Assembly (NCBI GenBank): GCA_026003175.1
Contig: BPGT01000002.1
Coordinates: 1,246,661-1,310,660 of the forward strand
Reading direction: 5' to 3'
From: Armatimonadota bacterium
Lineage (GTDB): Bacteria; Armatimonadota; HRBIN16
DNA: 64,000 bases
Shown here: in pieces, positions 10,845-20,877 of the stretch
Layout of the letters: every line of letters starts with the position of its first letter
Position numbering within the stretch: position 1 is the stretch's first letter
Position numbers and translations under genes: made by a program
Notes under the pieces: model-generated
The model's input: only the letters and a program-made list of their open reading frames with translations
The model's database searches: none
Told to the model about the DNA's origin: nothing

Positions 10845-11916
10845 ATGAACCTTGGCGAGCGACTCCGCAGTGCCCGCAAGCGCGCTGGTCTCAGCCTGCA
10901 CAAGGTGGCTGCTCGTGTAGGTGTCAGTGCACAAGCCATCTCCAAGTACGAGCGTGGCTTGGACATACCGAGCTCCACCGTATTGATTCGGCTTGCGGGT
11001 GAGCTGGGCGTTTCGCTGGAATGGTTGCTGCGTCCGGTGCAGGTCTCGCTCTCCGCAGTGGCTTACCGTAGTCACCGTAGCCGTTTGCCGAGTCGGGCTA
11101 TGGCTCAAATAGAAGAACGGGTACGGGAGTGGCTGGAGCGCTATCTGGCGATAGAAGACATTCTGGGCGAAGGGCAAACGTTCCGGTTACCCTCCATCCC
11201 GCGCACGATAGAGCACGAAGAGGATGTGGAACGGGTGGCAGAGGATTTGCGACGTGCCTGGAACCTTGGCGATGACCCTATTCCGCATCTCATCAGCACC
11301 CTTGAGGCTCAGGGGATCCGTGTGGGCGTTATGCCTGCGCCCGATCATTTCGACGCTCTCACTTTATTCGCCAACAAAGGGGGTACCTGTTATGGTCGTT
11401 AAGGAAGGAGTGCCAGGCGACCGCCAGCGGATGAGCCTCGCTCACGAACTGGGGCATCTGCTGCTGGAGATGCCCTCCTCGTGGGGTCATAAGGCGGTGG
11501 AGTCTGCTGCCTTTCGCTTTGCTGGAGCGCTGCTTGCTCCACGCTCCACCGTGCTACGTGAACTGGGCGAATCGCGCACGCACTTGGATGTGTACGAGCT
11601 GCATCTGCTCAAGCACCGCTACGGGATAAGCATGCAGGCGTGGATTCATCGCGCCTGTGATGTGGGCATCCTCTCCCCTGCCAGTGCACGGCAACTCTAT
11701 CGTCAGTTCCGCGTTCGGGGCTGGCACATTCAGGAGCCTGGCGATCCCTATCCTCCGGAGAGCACCAGTCGCCTGGAGCAACTGGTCATGCGCGCCCTCA
11801 CAGAAGGGTTGATTACAGAGCGACGCGCCGAGGAGCTATTAGGTCGTCCAATGGAGGCTTTCTGGAACGAGGTGCGCAGTCAGCATGACAATCTTCCTCT
11901 CCTGCTGCGTGCCTGA
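10845..11916 (+). CDS. Xre HTH plus ImmA/IrrE-type metalloprotease, frameshifted
   Basis: Residues ~1-62 are an Xre/Cro helix-turn-helix (LGERLRSARKRAGLSL, VSAQAISKYERG). The rest is a COG2856 ImmA/IrrE-like peptidase with the zinc motif LAHELGHLLL. The frame breaks in a five-G run (11379-11383); with four G the protein reads FANKGVPVMVVKEGVPGDRQ and continues to the end, about 356 residues. HTH-COG2856 fusions act as repressors that cleave themselves or partners in phage and toxin-antitoxin settings. The gene overlaps the PIN gene by 32 bases, suggesting a regulated pair. The frameshift is one of several of the same type here and may be an error. Confidence 0.72.
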
Positions 11917-12388
11917 TTCCAACGTGCTGATAGATTTCCAGCAAGCGGGCATACTGGAGGTTCTCTTCTCGTTACCTTCTCGCTGGTTATTACCCGATCT
12001 AACGCTGGCGGAAATGCACACTCCTGACCTGCACAGACTGCTTGAGTTAGGAGTAGAAGAAGCCCTCTTCAGTCGTGGAGAGGTTCAAGCTATCGTGCAG
12101 CTACGAGCGCGCTACCCGGCGCTCTCATTACCTGATTGCGCGAACCTGTACCTCGCCCATCGGGAACATGCTATCCTGCTCACGGGCGATCGCCTTCTAC
12201 GCCGAATTGCAGAAAACGACTTTGGGCTACAGGTGAGGGGCACGCTATGGCTGCTCGACCATTTGCTGACGATGGGCTACCTGAGCAGACAAAGCGCTGC
12301 CCATGCTCTGCGCGCTATGCTGGAAGCAGGCAGGCGACTACCTCGTGCCGAATGTGAACGACGGCTGGAGCGATGGGAGAGAAGCTGA
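11885..12388 (+). CDS. PIN-domain protein, probable partner of the Xre-ImmA gene
   Basis: A 167-residue protein with the PIN nuclease pattern: VPDSNVLIDF, an acidic residue in TLAEMH, LSLPDCANLYLA and LLTGDRLLRR give the usual four acidic positions that bind Mg/Mn for RNA cleavage. A C-terminal helical extension (~residues 115-167) follows. The ATG at 11885 has GAGGTG upstream; a GTG at 11909 directly before PDSNV is possible but lacks a binding site. The start lies inside the end of the Xre-ImmA gene. By analogy with PIN toxin pairs it may be a toxin or RNase controlled by that protein; this is inference. Confidence 0.7.
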   Translation: MTIFLSCCVPDSNVLIDFQQAGILEVLFSLPSRWLLPDLTLAEMHTPDLHRLLELGVEEALFSRGEVQAIVQLRARYPALSLPDCANLYLAHREHAILLTGDRLLRRIAENDFGLQVRGTLWLLDHLLTMGYLSRQSAAHALRAMLEAGRRLPRAECERRLERWERS

Positions 12389-12414
12389 GTCAGGATCTGA
12401 CGGCACCCCGCCGG

Positions 12415-12444
12415 TTGACCTTCCTTCCCCAAAAGGGATAAACT
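12415..12444 (+). promoter_or_regulatory. Promoter of asd
   Basis: TTGACC (12415-12420), 18-base spacer, TAAACT (12439-12444). The predicted transcript starts near 12451, giving a leader of about 27 bases with GGAGAGGAAGGAG before the ATG. Confidence 0.6.
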
Positions 12445-12477
12445 ATTACTGTCCACACACGGAGAGGAAGGAGAAAG

Positions 12478-13497
12478 ATGAGTCCTGGATACCATGTGGC
12501 TATTGCCGGGGCGACCGGCGCGGTGGGCACGGAGTTCTTGCGCGTGCTCGAAAAACACCGATTCCCTATAGCCTCGTTGAGACTTCTCGCCAGCGAGCGT
12601 TCCGAAGGCAAAAAGATGACCTTCGCGGGCGAAACCTTCACGGTACAACGCCTCACCGAAGTCTCGTTTGACGGCGTGCAGATTGCCTTCTTCTCGGCGG
12701 GGGCGTCGCGCAGCAGGCAGTTCGCACCAGCGGCGGTACGCGCAGGTGCGGTGGTGATCGATAACTCCTCCGCGTTCCGCATGGACCCGCAGGTGCCGCT
12801 GGTGGTGCCGGAGATTAACATGGAAGATGCTCGCGAACACAAAGGCATCATCGCCAACCCCAACTGTTCTACCATCATCATGCTGATGGCGGTAGCCCCC
12901 CTCCATCGGCGGTGGCGTGTGAAACGGGTGGTGGTCAGCACCTACCAGGCGGCGAGTGGCGCGGGTGCGCAGGCGATGCAGGAGCTGCTGGACCAGACGA
13001 CGGCGGTGCTGGAGGGTAAGGAGGTCACGCCGCGCGTACTGCCTCACCAGATAGCCTTCAACCTCTTCAGCCACAACTCCGCCATCAACGAGTGGGGCTA
13101 CAACGAAGAGGAATGGAAGATGATCCATGAGAGCCGCAAAATCCTGCATGAGCCGGAGCTGGCGATCACCGCCACCTGTGTGCGCGTGCCGGTGCTGCGG
13201 GCGCATTCGGAAAGTATCAACATCGAGTTCGCTCAACGTCGCCCCAGTGTGCAGGAGGCACGAGAGGCACTGAGCGCATTCCCCGGCGTGAAGCTGGTGG
13301 ACGATCGCGAGCGCAATCACTTCCCCATGCCCATCGAGGCGAGCGAGCGAGAAGAGGTGCTGGTGGGGCGCATCCGTGAGGATATCTCCAACCCGATGGC
13401 GTTAGAACTGTTCGTGAGCGGCGACCAGCTGCTCAAAGGTGCAGCTCTCAACGCTGTGCAGATTGCGGAAGGGATGATCGCCCGAGGCTGGTTATAG
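12478..13497 (+). CDS. asd: Aspartate-semialdehyde dehydrogenase
   Basis: NADPH-dependent reduction of aspartyl phosphate to aspartate semialdehyde, the branch point to lysine/diaminopimelate, threonine and methionine. The 339-residue length is typical. Motifs: IAGATGAVGTEFLRVL for NADP, SAGASRSRQFAPAA, and the catalytic Cys130 in NPNCSTIIM; QAASGAGAQAMQEL and CVRVPVLRAHSES follow. A strong ribosome binding site precedes the ATG. It starts an asd-dapA-rnj group like that of Bacillus relatives. The 125 bases after it hold a purine-rich, repeat-like stretch with GCGCTCTCTGCGTGCTTAGC. Confidence 0.96.
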   Translation: MSPGYHVAIAGATGAVGTEFLRVLEKHRFPIASLRLLASERSEGKKMTFAGETFTVQRLTEVSFDGVQIAFFSAGASRSRQFAPAAVRAGAVVIDNSSAFRMDPQVPLVVPEINMEDAREHKGIIANPNCSTIIMLMAVAPLHRRWRVKRVVVSTYQAASGAGAQAMQELLDQTTAVLEGKEVTPRVLPHQIAFNLFSHNSAINEWGYNEEEWKMIHESRKILHEPELAITATCVRVPVLRAHSESINIEFAQRRPSVQEAREALSAFPGVKLVDDRERNHFPMPIEASEREEVLVGRIREDISNPMALELFVSGDQLLKGAALNAVQIAEGMIARGWL

Positions 13498-13622
13498 AGG
13501 AATATACTGCAGGGAGCGCGGAGGACGCGGAGGGGGACGTCAAAACGAACATCTCTGCGCTCTCTGCGTGCTTAGCGGTGAGATGCCTACCACAGAAGGT
13601 GTAGAATAGACAGGAGGCAACG

Positions 13623-14510
13623 ATGCAGGTGAATTGGGGACCCGTGGTGACTGCAATGGTCACCCCATTTGATGAGAATCTGGAGGTCAACATCGACGCG
13701 GCGCAGGCGCTGGCGGAGTTGCTGGTGCAGACCGGCTCCACCGGGCTGGTGGTGAGCGGAACTACCGGCGAGTCGCCAACCCTCACCCACGAGGAGAAAG
13801 TGACCTTGTTCCGCAAGGTGAAGGAGGCGGTGGGCAACCGCGCAGCAGTGCTGGCGGGCACCAGCACCTACGATACCGCCGAGTCGGTGCGCCTGAGTCA
13901 GGAGGCGGAACGCGCGGGCGTGGACGGTCTGCTGCTGGTTGCGCCGTACTACAACCGCCCTTCGCAGGAAGGGCTGTACCAGCACTTCAAAACCATCGCA
14001 CACGCTGTGGACCTGCCGGTCATGATTTACAACATCCCGGGGCGCACCGGAGTAAATGTGGAACCTGCCACCCTGCTGCGCCTGGCGGAGATAAACAACA
14101 TCGTGGCGGTGAAGGAAGCCAGCGGCAACCTCAACCAGATGTCCGAGATTTGCGCCAACGCACCCGAAGGTTTTCTGGTGTATAGCGGTGACGACTCGCT
14201 CACGCTTCCCCTGCTGGCGGTCGGCGGAGTGGGCGTGGTCAGCGTGGCGTCGCATGTGGTCGGGCGCGACATCCGGCGCATGTGCGAAGCCTTCTTCGCA
14301 GGACAGGTGCAGGAAGCGAAGAGGCTACATCACCGGATGCTCCCGCTGTTTAAGGCATTGTTTTGCACCACGAATCCCGTGCCCGTGAAAGCGGCTCTGA
14401 ATATGCTGGGGGCGAATGTGGGAGGTGTACGTCTTCCGCTGGTAGAAGCGAATGAGAAAGAGAAGGAGATCGTCCGAAAAGCATTGAGAGACTACGGGTT
14501 ACTGCAGTGA
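13623..14510 (+). CDS. dapA: 4-hydroxy-tetrahydrodipicolinate synthase
   Basis: Condenses pyruvate with aspartate semialdehyde, the product of the preceding gene, on the way to diaminopimelate and lysine. A 295-residue TIM barrel with SGTTGESPTL, the tyrosine-containing MIYNIPGRTGVN, and Schiff-base Lys164 in VAVKEASGN; GDDSLTLPLL lines the site. GGAGG precedes the ATG. Its TGA overlaps the GTG start of rnj (GTGA), indicating coupled translation. Confidence 0.97.
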   Translation: MQVNWGPVVTAMVTPFDENLEVNIDAAQALAELLVQTGSTGLVVSGTTGESPTLTHEEKVTLFRKVKEAVGNRAAVLAGTSTYDTAESVRLSQEAERAGVDGLLLVAPYYNRPSQEGLYQHFKTIAHAVDLPVMIYNIPGRTGVNVEPATLLRLAEINNIVAVKEASGNLNQMSEICANAPEGFLVYSGDDSLTLPLLAVGGVGVVSVASHVVGRDIRRMCEAFFAGQVQEAKRLHHRMLPLFKALFCTTNPVPVKAALNMLGANVGGVRLPLVEANEKEKEIVRKALRDYGLLQ

Positions 14511-16189
14511 ACGAAGACACCTTTCCCTACGAAGAGAGTATTGCGCTGATACCGCTGGGTGGCACCGGCGAAATCGGCAAGAACCTCACCGTGGTGCAGT
14601 TCGGTGGGGAGATACTGGTGGTGGACTGCGGTCTGGCGTTCCCGTTTGACGATGTGTATGGCGTGGATATCGTGATACCCGACATCACCTACCTGCGCGA
14701 GAACGCCGACCGCGTGCGCGGCATCGTGCTCACGCATGGACACGAAGACCACGTGGGCGCGTTACCTTACGTGCTGTCCGAAATCAACGTGCCGGTGTGG
14801 GGCACTCGTCTGACAATCGGGCTGGTGCGTGCTAAGCTGAGCGAGCGACTGCCCCTCTCGCAGCTGGACCTGCGAGAATACGCTCCTGGTGATCGCGTCC
14901 CGATAGGTCCTTTCATCGTGGAGCCGGTGCGCGTCACGCACAGCATCCCCGAAACGGTCGCGCTAAACATCGAAACACCCATCGGGCGGTTGGTGTTCGT
15001 CAGCGATTTCAAGATAGACCATACGCCCATCGACGAATGGCGTTTCGACGCGGCGCGGTTCGGTCAGCTGGGCGAAGAGGGCGTGCTCGCGCTAGTATCG
15101 GACAGCACCAACGCCGAGAAACCGGGAGTTACCCCCTCCGAGCGTGTGGTGGGCGCGGCGTACGACCGCATCTTCAGCGAGGCGCCGGGGCGAATCATTG
15201 TTACCATGTTCGCCTCCAACATCCACCGGATGCAACAGGTGCTGGATACCGCCGCTCGCTATGGTAAAAAGGTGGCGGTGTTAGGACGCAGTATGCAGCA
15301 GAATCTGGAAATCGCCATCGAGATGGGCTACGTGTGGCTACCGCCCGACACGCTTATCCGAACCGACCAGATTGGGCAATACGAGGGTCGCGAGCTGGTT
15401 ATCCTTGCTACCGGCGCACAGGGGGAACCGCTTTCTGCCCTCACCCGTATCTCGCGCGACGAGTACAAGGCGGTGCAGATCGAGCCCGGCGACACGGTGA
15501 TTCTCTCCGCGACGCCCATCCCGGGCAACGAAAGCCTGGTATGGCGCACGGTGAACCGTCTCATCCGCAAGGGTGCTCACGTTATCTACCCGCCGATGCA
15601 ACCTGTGCATGTATCGGGACACGCCTACCAGGAAGAGCTGAAGATGATGCTCGCACTGGTGCGTCCAAAATATGTTATCCCTATGCACGGCGAACCCCGA
15701 ATGGCGGTACAATATGCACGGATGGCAAGGGAGATGAACATCCCGGCGGAGAATATCTTTCTGATGGATTTGGGCGACACGCTCTACTTGCATCCTGAAG
15801 GCGCGAGGTTCGGCGAAAAAGTTCCCGTAGGCAGGGTGCTGGTGGATAGCGGGGGCAACAGCGGTATCAGCGATGTAGTGTTGCGTGATCGCAAGCATCT
15901 GGCACAGGACGGGCTGGTGCTGGTGGTCGTGAGCATCGACAAGGAGACCGGCGAGATACTGGCTGGTCCCGACGTGACCATTCGCGGCATGGCGGTCAGC
16001 GAAGAAGAGGAGCCGCAGTTTACCGAGTATCTGCGCCAGCAGGTGCTGATGGAGCTGGAGGACCTGGAACTATCCGAAGTGACTGACTGGGACGCGGTTC
16101 GTGCGGATGTGCGTAGCGCGGTGACGCGGGCGGTGAAACAGCGATTGAAGCGTCGCCCGGTGGTGATTCCGGTTGTGATGGAGATTTAG
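14507..16189 (+). CDS. rnj: Ribonuclease J
   Basis: Metallo-beta-lactamase/beta-CASP RNase acting as 5'-3' exonuclease and endonuclease in mRNA turnover and rRNA processing. The 560-residue length fits RNase J1/J2. Zinc motif HGHEDH (His77, His79, Asp81, His82), VSDFKIDHTP, the beta-CASP segment (VTMFASNIHRMQQV, GRSMQQNLEIA) and PMHGEPRMAVQYARMA are all present; the C-terminal domain is intact. Synteny with dapA matches rnjB in Bacillus. Start is GTG, chosen from the four-base overlap with dapA. Confidence 0.96.
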   Translation: MNEDTFPYEESIALIPLGGTGEIGKNLTVVQFGGEILVVDCGLAFPFDDVYGVDIVIPDITYLRENADRVRGIVLTHGHEDHVGALPYVLSEINVPVWGTRLTIGLVRAKLSERLPLSQLDLREYAPGDRVPIGPFIVEPVRVTHSIPETVALNIETPIGRLVFVSDFKIDHTPIDEWRFDAARFGQLGEEGVLALVSDSTNAEKPGVTPSERVVGAAYDRIFSEAPGRIIVTMFASNIHRMQQVLDTAARYGKKVAVLGRSMQQNLEIAIEMGYVWLPPDTLIRTDQIGQYEGRELVILATGAQGEPLSALTRISRDEYKAVQIEPGDTVILSATPIPGNESLVWRTVNRLIRKGAHVIYPPMQPVHVSGHAYQEELKMMLALVRPKYVIPMHGEPRMAVQYARMAREMNIPAENIFLMDLGDTLYLHPEGARFGEKVPVGRVLVDSGGNSGISDVVLRDRKHLAQDGLVLVVVSIDKETGEILAGPDVTIRGMAVSEEEEPQFTEYLRQQVLMELEDLELSEVTDWDAVRADVRSAVTRAVKQRLKRRPVVIPVVMEI

Positions 16190-16226
16190 CGCGCCTCCGG
16201 TCAGCCAGAAGGGAGGGCTAACAATC

Positions 16227-16826
16227 ATGGATAACGCCATGAGGCGTGCTGTGGTGCTGGCAGTACTGGGTGCAGTGATCATCGTCGGTGTGCTTGGGCT
16301 GCGCCAGACAGGGGTTCTGCGCAGTGCCCAGGCACGTGCCAACGATGAGTTCGCTCTGAGTGAACAGGCGCACCATGAGGGCGACTTTGAAGCTGCCATG
16401 CGCCACATGGAGAATGCGGTGAAGCTAGACCCGCATTTTGTGGAAGCGCGCGAGGGGCTGGCGGCAATGTATGAGCAGCATCGAGGCATGGATTCTGCCA
16501 TCGCCGAATACCAGCGTGCCATCCGGGAAGATCCGCAAAACGAAGCACGCTACTGTTACCGGATTGCGGAGACCTACTTCGTCAACCGGAAGTGGGAACC
16601 CGCGCTGGAATGGCTCAGGCGGGCGGACAGCTTGAAGCCCGGCGACTGGCACGTGCAGCGCATGATTGGCTTCTGTCTGGAGCGGCAGGGTAAATGGCAG
16701 GAGGCAGAGCAACACTGGAGCCGTCTATTGCAGAAAAACGCCGACGACGCGAACGTGCAACGTGGTCTGGAGCGGGTTCGACGGCATCTGAAAAATACCA
16801 CACAGAAAGGCAGTCAGGGAGGATAG
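16227..16826 (+). CDS. Membrane-anchored TPR protein
   Basis: 199 residues: a single N-terminal transmembrane helix (~8-26) followed by about four tetratricopeptide repeats (for example EGDFEAAMRHMENAVKLDPH, then RGMDSAIAEYQRAIREDP, then NRKWEPALEWLRRADSLKP). Likely a scaffold for protein interactions at the outer face of the inner membrane. GGGAGG precedes the ATG. The stop is three bases from the small heat shock gene, so they are probably co-transcribed. Specific partner unknown. Confidence 0.8.
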   Translation: MDNAMRRAVVLAVLGAVIIVGVLGLRQTGVLRSAQARANDEFALSEQAHHEGDFEAAMRHMENAVKLDPHFVEAREGLAAMYEQHRGMDSAIAEYQRAIREDPQNEARYCYRIAETYFVNRKWEPALEWLRRADSLKPGDWHVQRMIGFCLERQGKWQEAEQHWSRLLQKNADDANVQRGLERVRRHLKNTTQKGSQGG

Positions 16827-16829
16827 GCG

Positions 16830-17309
16830 GTGTTTCGCAACTATCGTGATATTTTGCGACAAATGGAGATGGAAATGCAAAGGCTATCTGACGATGCGTT
16901 GCTCAGCGTGTTCGGAACGCTGGGTGCGACGGAACGCTTCTGGCAACCGCCCGTCGACCTGTGCGAGACTGAAGACGCGCTGGTGGTGAAAGCGGAGATT
17001 GCCGGTGTACAGCCCGATAGAATCAACGTCTCCTTATCGGCAGACGACAGGATGCTGGTCATCTCCGGCATACGGGCGGAGGACGAGGAAGAACGTCGTG
17101 CTCGTGTGCGGTGCTACCAGCTGGAAATTTACTACGGTCCATTTGAACGCCACGTTGCTCTTCCGCCCGACATACCCATAGACCGCGAGAACATCTCTGC
17201 AACTTATCGTAATGGCGTGTTGACGGTGCGGCTCCCCAAGCGTACGCAGGAAGAGATACCAGCTACCCGGCGCATCCCCATCACCGAAGGTGAGCGCGAG
17301 AACGAGTAG
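16830..17309 (+). CDS. Small heat shock protein, Hsp20/alpha-crystallin family
   Basis: 159-residue ATP-independent holdase. The alpha-crystallin domain spans ~residues 38-140: PPVDLCETEDALVVKAEIAG, then ISATYRNGVLTVRLPK, the conserved NGVLTVRLPK C-terminal strand. A short arm with IPI-like RRIPIT follows and would dock in neighbouring dimers. GTG start with GGAGG 10 bases upstream. Its location directly before lon suggests a proteostasis operon; no HAIR or CIRCE element was seen in front of it. Confidence 0.93.
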   Translation: MFRNYRDILRQMEMEMQRLSDDALLSVFGTLGATERFWQPPVDLCETEDALVVKAEIAGVQPDRINVSLSADDRMLVISGIRAEDEEERRARVRCYQLEIYYGPFERHVALPPDIPIDRENISATYRNGVLTVRLPKRTQEEIPATRRIPITEGERENE

Positions 17310-17331
17310 TGGATGAAAGCGAGGGAGGCAT

Positions 17332-19794
17332 ATGGTAGACGAAGGGACTCCGGTCAAGACGAGTAACGATAACGAAAGGGACCTGCGGATGGAAATCCCG
17401 GAGGTGCTGAACCTGTTGCCTCTTCGGGATACAGTGGTGTTTCCGGTGCTGATTGTGCCTATCGCCGTTGGCAGGGAAAGCTCCATTAAGCTCATCGACG
17501 ATTCGGTGGTAGGGGGCAACCGAATCATCGGCGTGGTGGCCATGAAAGACCCCACCGTGGAATCGCCTACGATGGACGATATTTATCGTGTGGGCACGGC
17601 GGTGGTTATCCGCATGATGGGCAAAATGCCCGATGGCATCCGCCTGATTGCGCAGGGCATCAGCCGCATTGAGATACTGGAAGCGGTACAGACGCAACCC
17701 TACCTGCGGGTGCGGGTGCGGGTCGTCCCGGAGCCTTCCCAGATTAGCGAAGAGGACAGTCTGGAGATAGAAGCATTACGACGAAACATTGCCGCCTCCT
17801 TCCAGAGGGTAGTGCAGCTCTCGCCCAACATGCCCGACGAGCTGGAAGGCATCGCGCTCAACGTTACCGAACCTCACGTACTCACCGACCTGGTGGCGGC
17901 GCATCTGCCCCTCTCCATCGCCGATAAGCAGAAGATTCTGGAAACCTTCGACCTCAAGGAACGGATGCGCCTGCTGATGCAGATGCTGGCGCGCGAGGTG
18001 GAGGTACTGGAACTGGGCAGCAAACTGCAGTCGGAAGTGCATTCCGAGCTCAGCAAGACGCAGCGCGAGTATTATCTGCGCGAGCAACTGAAGGCTATTC
18101 AGAAAGAGCTCGGCGAGATGGACGAAAATATGGCGCAGATCGAGGAACTGCGCCAGAAGATTGCCGAAGCCAAGATGCCTCCCGAGGCAGAGAAAGAGGC
18201 TCTGCGCGAGCTGGACAGACTATCGCGTATCCCCTCCGCCTCGCCAGAGTACACTGTGGCGCGTACTTACATTGAAACGATGGTCGCTCTGCCCTGGAGC
18301 ATCTCCACCGAAGATAATCTGGATATCTCGCAGGTGCGCCAGGTTCTGGATGAGGACCATTACGGGCTGGAGAAGGTCAAAGAGCGCATTCTGGAGTACC
18401 TGGCGGTACGCAAGTTCAAAACCGAAGGCACTATGCGCCAACCCATCCTGTGTCTGGTGGGACCGCCGGGCGTGGGTAAGACCAGTCTGGGACGCTCCAT
18501 CGCCCGCGCGTTGGGCAGAAAGTTCGTGCGCATCTCGCTGGGCGGCATCCGCGATGAAGCGGAGATTCGCGGTCACCGGCGCACCTATATCGGCGCACTG
18601 CCCGGACAGATTATTCAGGGCATTCGCCGCGCTGGCTCCAACAACCCTGTCTTCATGCTGGACGAGATAGACAAAGTAGGCGCGGACTTCCGCGGCGACC
18701 CATCCGCCGCCCTGCTGGAAGCACTGGACCCCGAGCAGAACAGCCAGTTCCGCGACCACTACCTGGACGTGCCCTTTGATCTCTCAAAGGTGCTGTTCAT
18801 CACTACCGCCAATGTGCTGGATACTATCCTGCCGCCCCTGCGCGACCGCATGGAGGTGATTGAAATCCCCGGCTATACCGAGGACGAGAAAGTGGAAATC
18901 GCCAAACGCCATCTGATTCCGCGCCAGATGCAGGAACATGGCTTGAACGAGCAGGAGCATATCGAGTGGACGGAGGAGGGCATCCGTGCCATTATCCGCG
19001 GCTACACGCGCGAGGCGGGTGTGCGTAACCTGGAACGGGAGATCGCCTCGGTATGCCGCAAGGTAGCCCGTCGCTTCGCGGAGGGCGAGACCGAGAAGGT
19101 AGTGGTAGACGCAGCGAAAGTAGAAGAGTTTCTCGGTGCACCGCGCTTCGAGTTCGAAGAGATCTCCGAGCGCACCTCACAGCCGGGTGTAGCGGTTGGG
19201 CTGGTGTGGACGCCTGTCGGCGGCGACATCGTGTTTGTAGAAGCCACGCTGATGCCCGGCAGTAAGGGATTGCTGTTGACCGGACAGCTGGGCGATGTGA
19301 TGCGCGAGTCGGCGCAAACTGCCCTCAGCTATATCCGCAGTCACGCGAAGGAGCTGGGTATAGACCCGAACTTCTTCGAGAAGCACGACGTGCATATCCA
19401 CGTGCCTGCGGGTGCCATCCCCAAAGACGGACCTTCCGCAGGAATCACGATGGCGACCGCGCTGGCGTCTCTGCTCACCGGCAGGTGCGTCAAGCCCCGT
19501 CTGGCGATGACGGGCGAGATTACCCTTTCCGGGCGCGTGCTGCCGGTAGGTGGTATCAAGGAGAAGGTGCTGGCGGCGCATCGCGCAGGTATCGAAACGG
19601 TGATACTGCCCTCGCGCAACAGGAAAGACCTGATCGAGGACGTGCCGCAGCAGGTGCGTGAGCAGATGCACTTCGTGTTCGTGGACACTATCGACGAGGT
19701 GCTGAAGGAGGCGCTGGTGGTATCCACCGGCACGGCGAGGCGTCGCGCCCGCAGGAAAACGGAGGAAAGGGAAGTATCTGTCGTGGCCACGTAG
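17332..19794 (+). CDS. lon: ATP-dependent Lon protease
   Basis: 820 residues, normal length. N-terminal substrate-binding LON domain (~20-215), coiled linker, AAA+ module with Walker A GPPGVGKT (~377-384) and Walker B FMLDEIDK, then the Ser-Lys protease domain with Ser702 in DGPSAG and Lys745 in [12 protein letters not shown], spaced 43 residues as in studied Lon enzymes. It degrades misfolded and regulatory proteins. The GAGGGAGG binding site precedes the ATG. Located after the small heat shock gene, probably in the same transcript. Confidence 0.97.
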   Translation: MVDEGTPVKTSNDNERDLRMEIPEVLNLLPLRDTVVFPVLIVPIAVGRESSIKLIDDSVVGGNRIIGVVAMKDPTVESPTMDDIYRVGTAVVIRMMGKMPDGIRLIAQGISRIEILEAVQTQPYLRVRVRVVPEPSQISEEDSLEIEALRRNIAASFQRVVQLSPNMPDELEGIALNVTEPHVLTDLVAAHLPLSIADKQKILETFDLKERMRLLMQMLAREVEVLELGSKLQSEVHSELSKTQREYYLREQLKAIQKELGEMDENMAQIEELRQKIAEAKMPPEAEKEALRELDRLSRIPSASPEYTVARTYIETMVALPWSISTEDNLDISQVRQVLDEDHYGLEKVKERILEYLAVRKFKTEGTMRQPILCLVGPPGVGKTSLGRSIARALGRKFVRISLGGIRDEAEIRGHRRTYIGALPGQIIQGIRRAGSNNPVFMLDEIDKVGADFRGDPSAALLEALDPEQNSQFRDHYLDVPFDLSKVLFITTANVLDTILPPLRDRMEVIEIPGYTEDEKVEIAKRHLIPRQMQEHGLNEQEHIEWTEEGIRAIIRGYTREAGVRNLEREIASVCRKVARRFAEGETEKVVVDAAKVEEFLGAPRFEFEEISERTSQPGVAVGLVWTPVGGDIVFVEATLMPGSKGLLLTGQLGDVMRESAQTALSYIRSHAKELGIDPNFFEKHDVHIHVPAGAIPKDGPSAGITMATALASLLTGRCVKPRLAMTGEITLSGRVLPVGGIKEKVLAAHRAGIETVILPSRNRKDLIEDVPQQVREQMHFVFVDTIDEVLKEALVVSTGTARRRARRKTEEREVSVVAT

Positions 19795-19824
19795 GGTGAT
19801 ATGGCGGTTTGAGGAGAAAATCGG

Positions 19825-20862
19825 GTGATACAGTTTGTGCGGGGCGATATTCTGCACTCGCAAGCGGAAGCTCTCGTCAACACGGTGAACACTGTGGGGG
19901 TGATGGGAAAGGGCGTTGCTCTGCACTTCAAGAAGCGGTTTCCTGAAAACTATCGTTTTTACCGTGAGGCTTGTGAGCGAGGAGAAGTCGTGCCCGGTAA
20001 GGTACTGGTGTTTCGGACAGAATATCTCCAACCTCGCTATATCATCAACTTCCCCACAAAGCGACACTGGCGGGAAAGGTCGCGTCTAGAAGACATTGAG
20101 GCCGGTTTGGAGGACCTGGTGCGACATGTGCGTGAGCTCAACATCATGTCTATTGCTCTACCGGCATTGGGATGCGGGCACGGTGGATTGGACTGGAATG
20201 AAGTTCGTCCCCTCATTGAAAAGGCGTTCGCCAGCTTACCGGAGGTGCAGGTAGAGGTCTATGAGCCCAATCCGCCGGAGCGAGTGTCTTTCACCAAACC
20301 GGTAAGCCTCAAGCCTTCTCATGCTGCACTCTTGCTAGCGATACACCAGTACAACCGAGTAGAACCTGAAGCGACGCTACACGATATCCAGCACATCGCG
20401 TATCTGTTATCCAGCGTAGGTGTCTTTTCGCTGAGAAAACAGCGCAGTGGCTTTGCGGTCAAGGCAGGCAGGCTCCATGCTCGGGCGATAGAGATGTTAG
20501 TGAGGCGTATCCCTTCTGTCTATCTGGAGCGAAAATACGGTTACAGACGTCAGGTGCTGTTCACTGTTACGGAAGAGGGGGTAGAGCGGGCTCGTTTGGT
20601 GCTACAACAGCACCCCAAAATCCAGAAAAGGCTTCAGAGCGTGAGCCAGATCCTAGAGGGGCACGAGAGCTCTTTTGCCCTGCAGCTACTGGCGTTGGTA
20701 ATGTACCATCGCAAAAATTCCATCTTCGGACAGCACCTCGAGCACCTTCTGGAGAACAGGTCGGTGCTCTTTCCGCAGTGTGATCACCCTCGGAACGGCG
20801 AGTTGGTGGAGCAGATACGTGCTGTTTGGGAAAGCGTCCAGCGAGCAGAATCGCCGACATAG
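19825..20862 (+). CDS. DarG-like macrodomain protein without adjacent DarT
   Basis: The N-terminal ~150 residues are a macrodomain of the DarG type: [32 protein letters not shown] and [14 protein letters not shown]. Lys79 in NFPTK corresponds to the catalytic lysine reported for DarG, which removes ADP-ribose from thymidine bases of DNA modified by the toxin DarT. The C-terminal ~190 residues ([34 protein letters not shown]) look like a diverged form of the DarG toxin-binding domain. No DarT gene lies beside it: Lon is upstream and the RND gene downstream. GTG start with GAGGAG upstream. Base composition is less GC-rich than its neighbours, hinting at transfer. Confidence 0.75.
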   Translation: MIQFVRGDILHSQAEALVNTVNTVGVMGKGVALHFKKRFPENYRFYREACERGEVVPGKVLVFRTEYLQPRYIINFPTKRHWRERSRLEDIEAGLEDLVRHVRELNIMSIALPALGCGHGGLDWNEVRPLIEKAFASLPEVQVEVYEPNPPERVSFTKPVSLKPSHAALLLAIHQYNRVEPEATLHDIQHIAYLLSSVGVFSLRKQRSGFAVKAGRLHARAIEMLVRRIPSVYLERKYGYRRQVLFTVTEEGVERARLVLQQHPKIQKRLQSVSQILEGHESSFALQLLALVMYHRKNSIFGQHLEHLLENRSVLFPQCDHPRNGELVEQIRAVWESVQRAESPT

Positions 20863-20877
20863 TACGCATCCAAGACG

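Noticed and set aside
12277-13320. 347-codon open frame on the minus strand
   Set aside because: Antisense to the PIN and asd genes; asd is unmistakable and the minus translation is His/Arg-rich without motifs.
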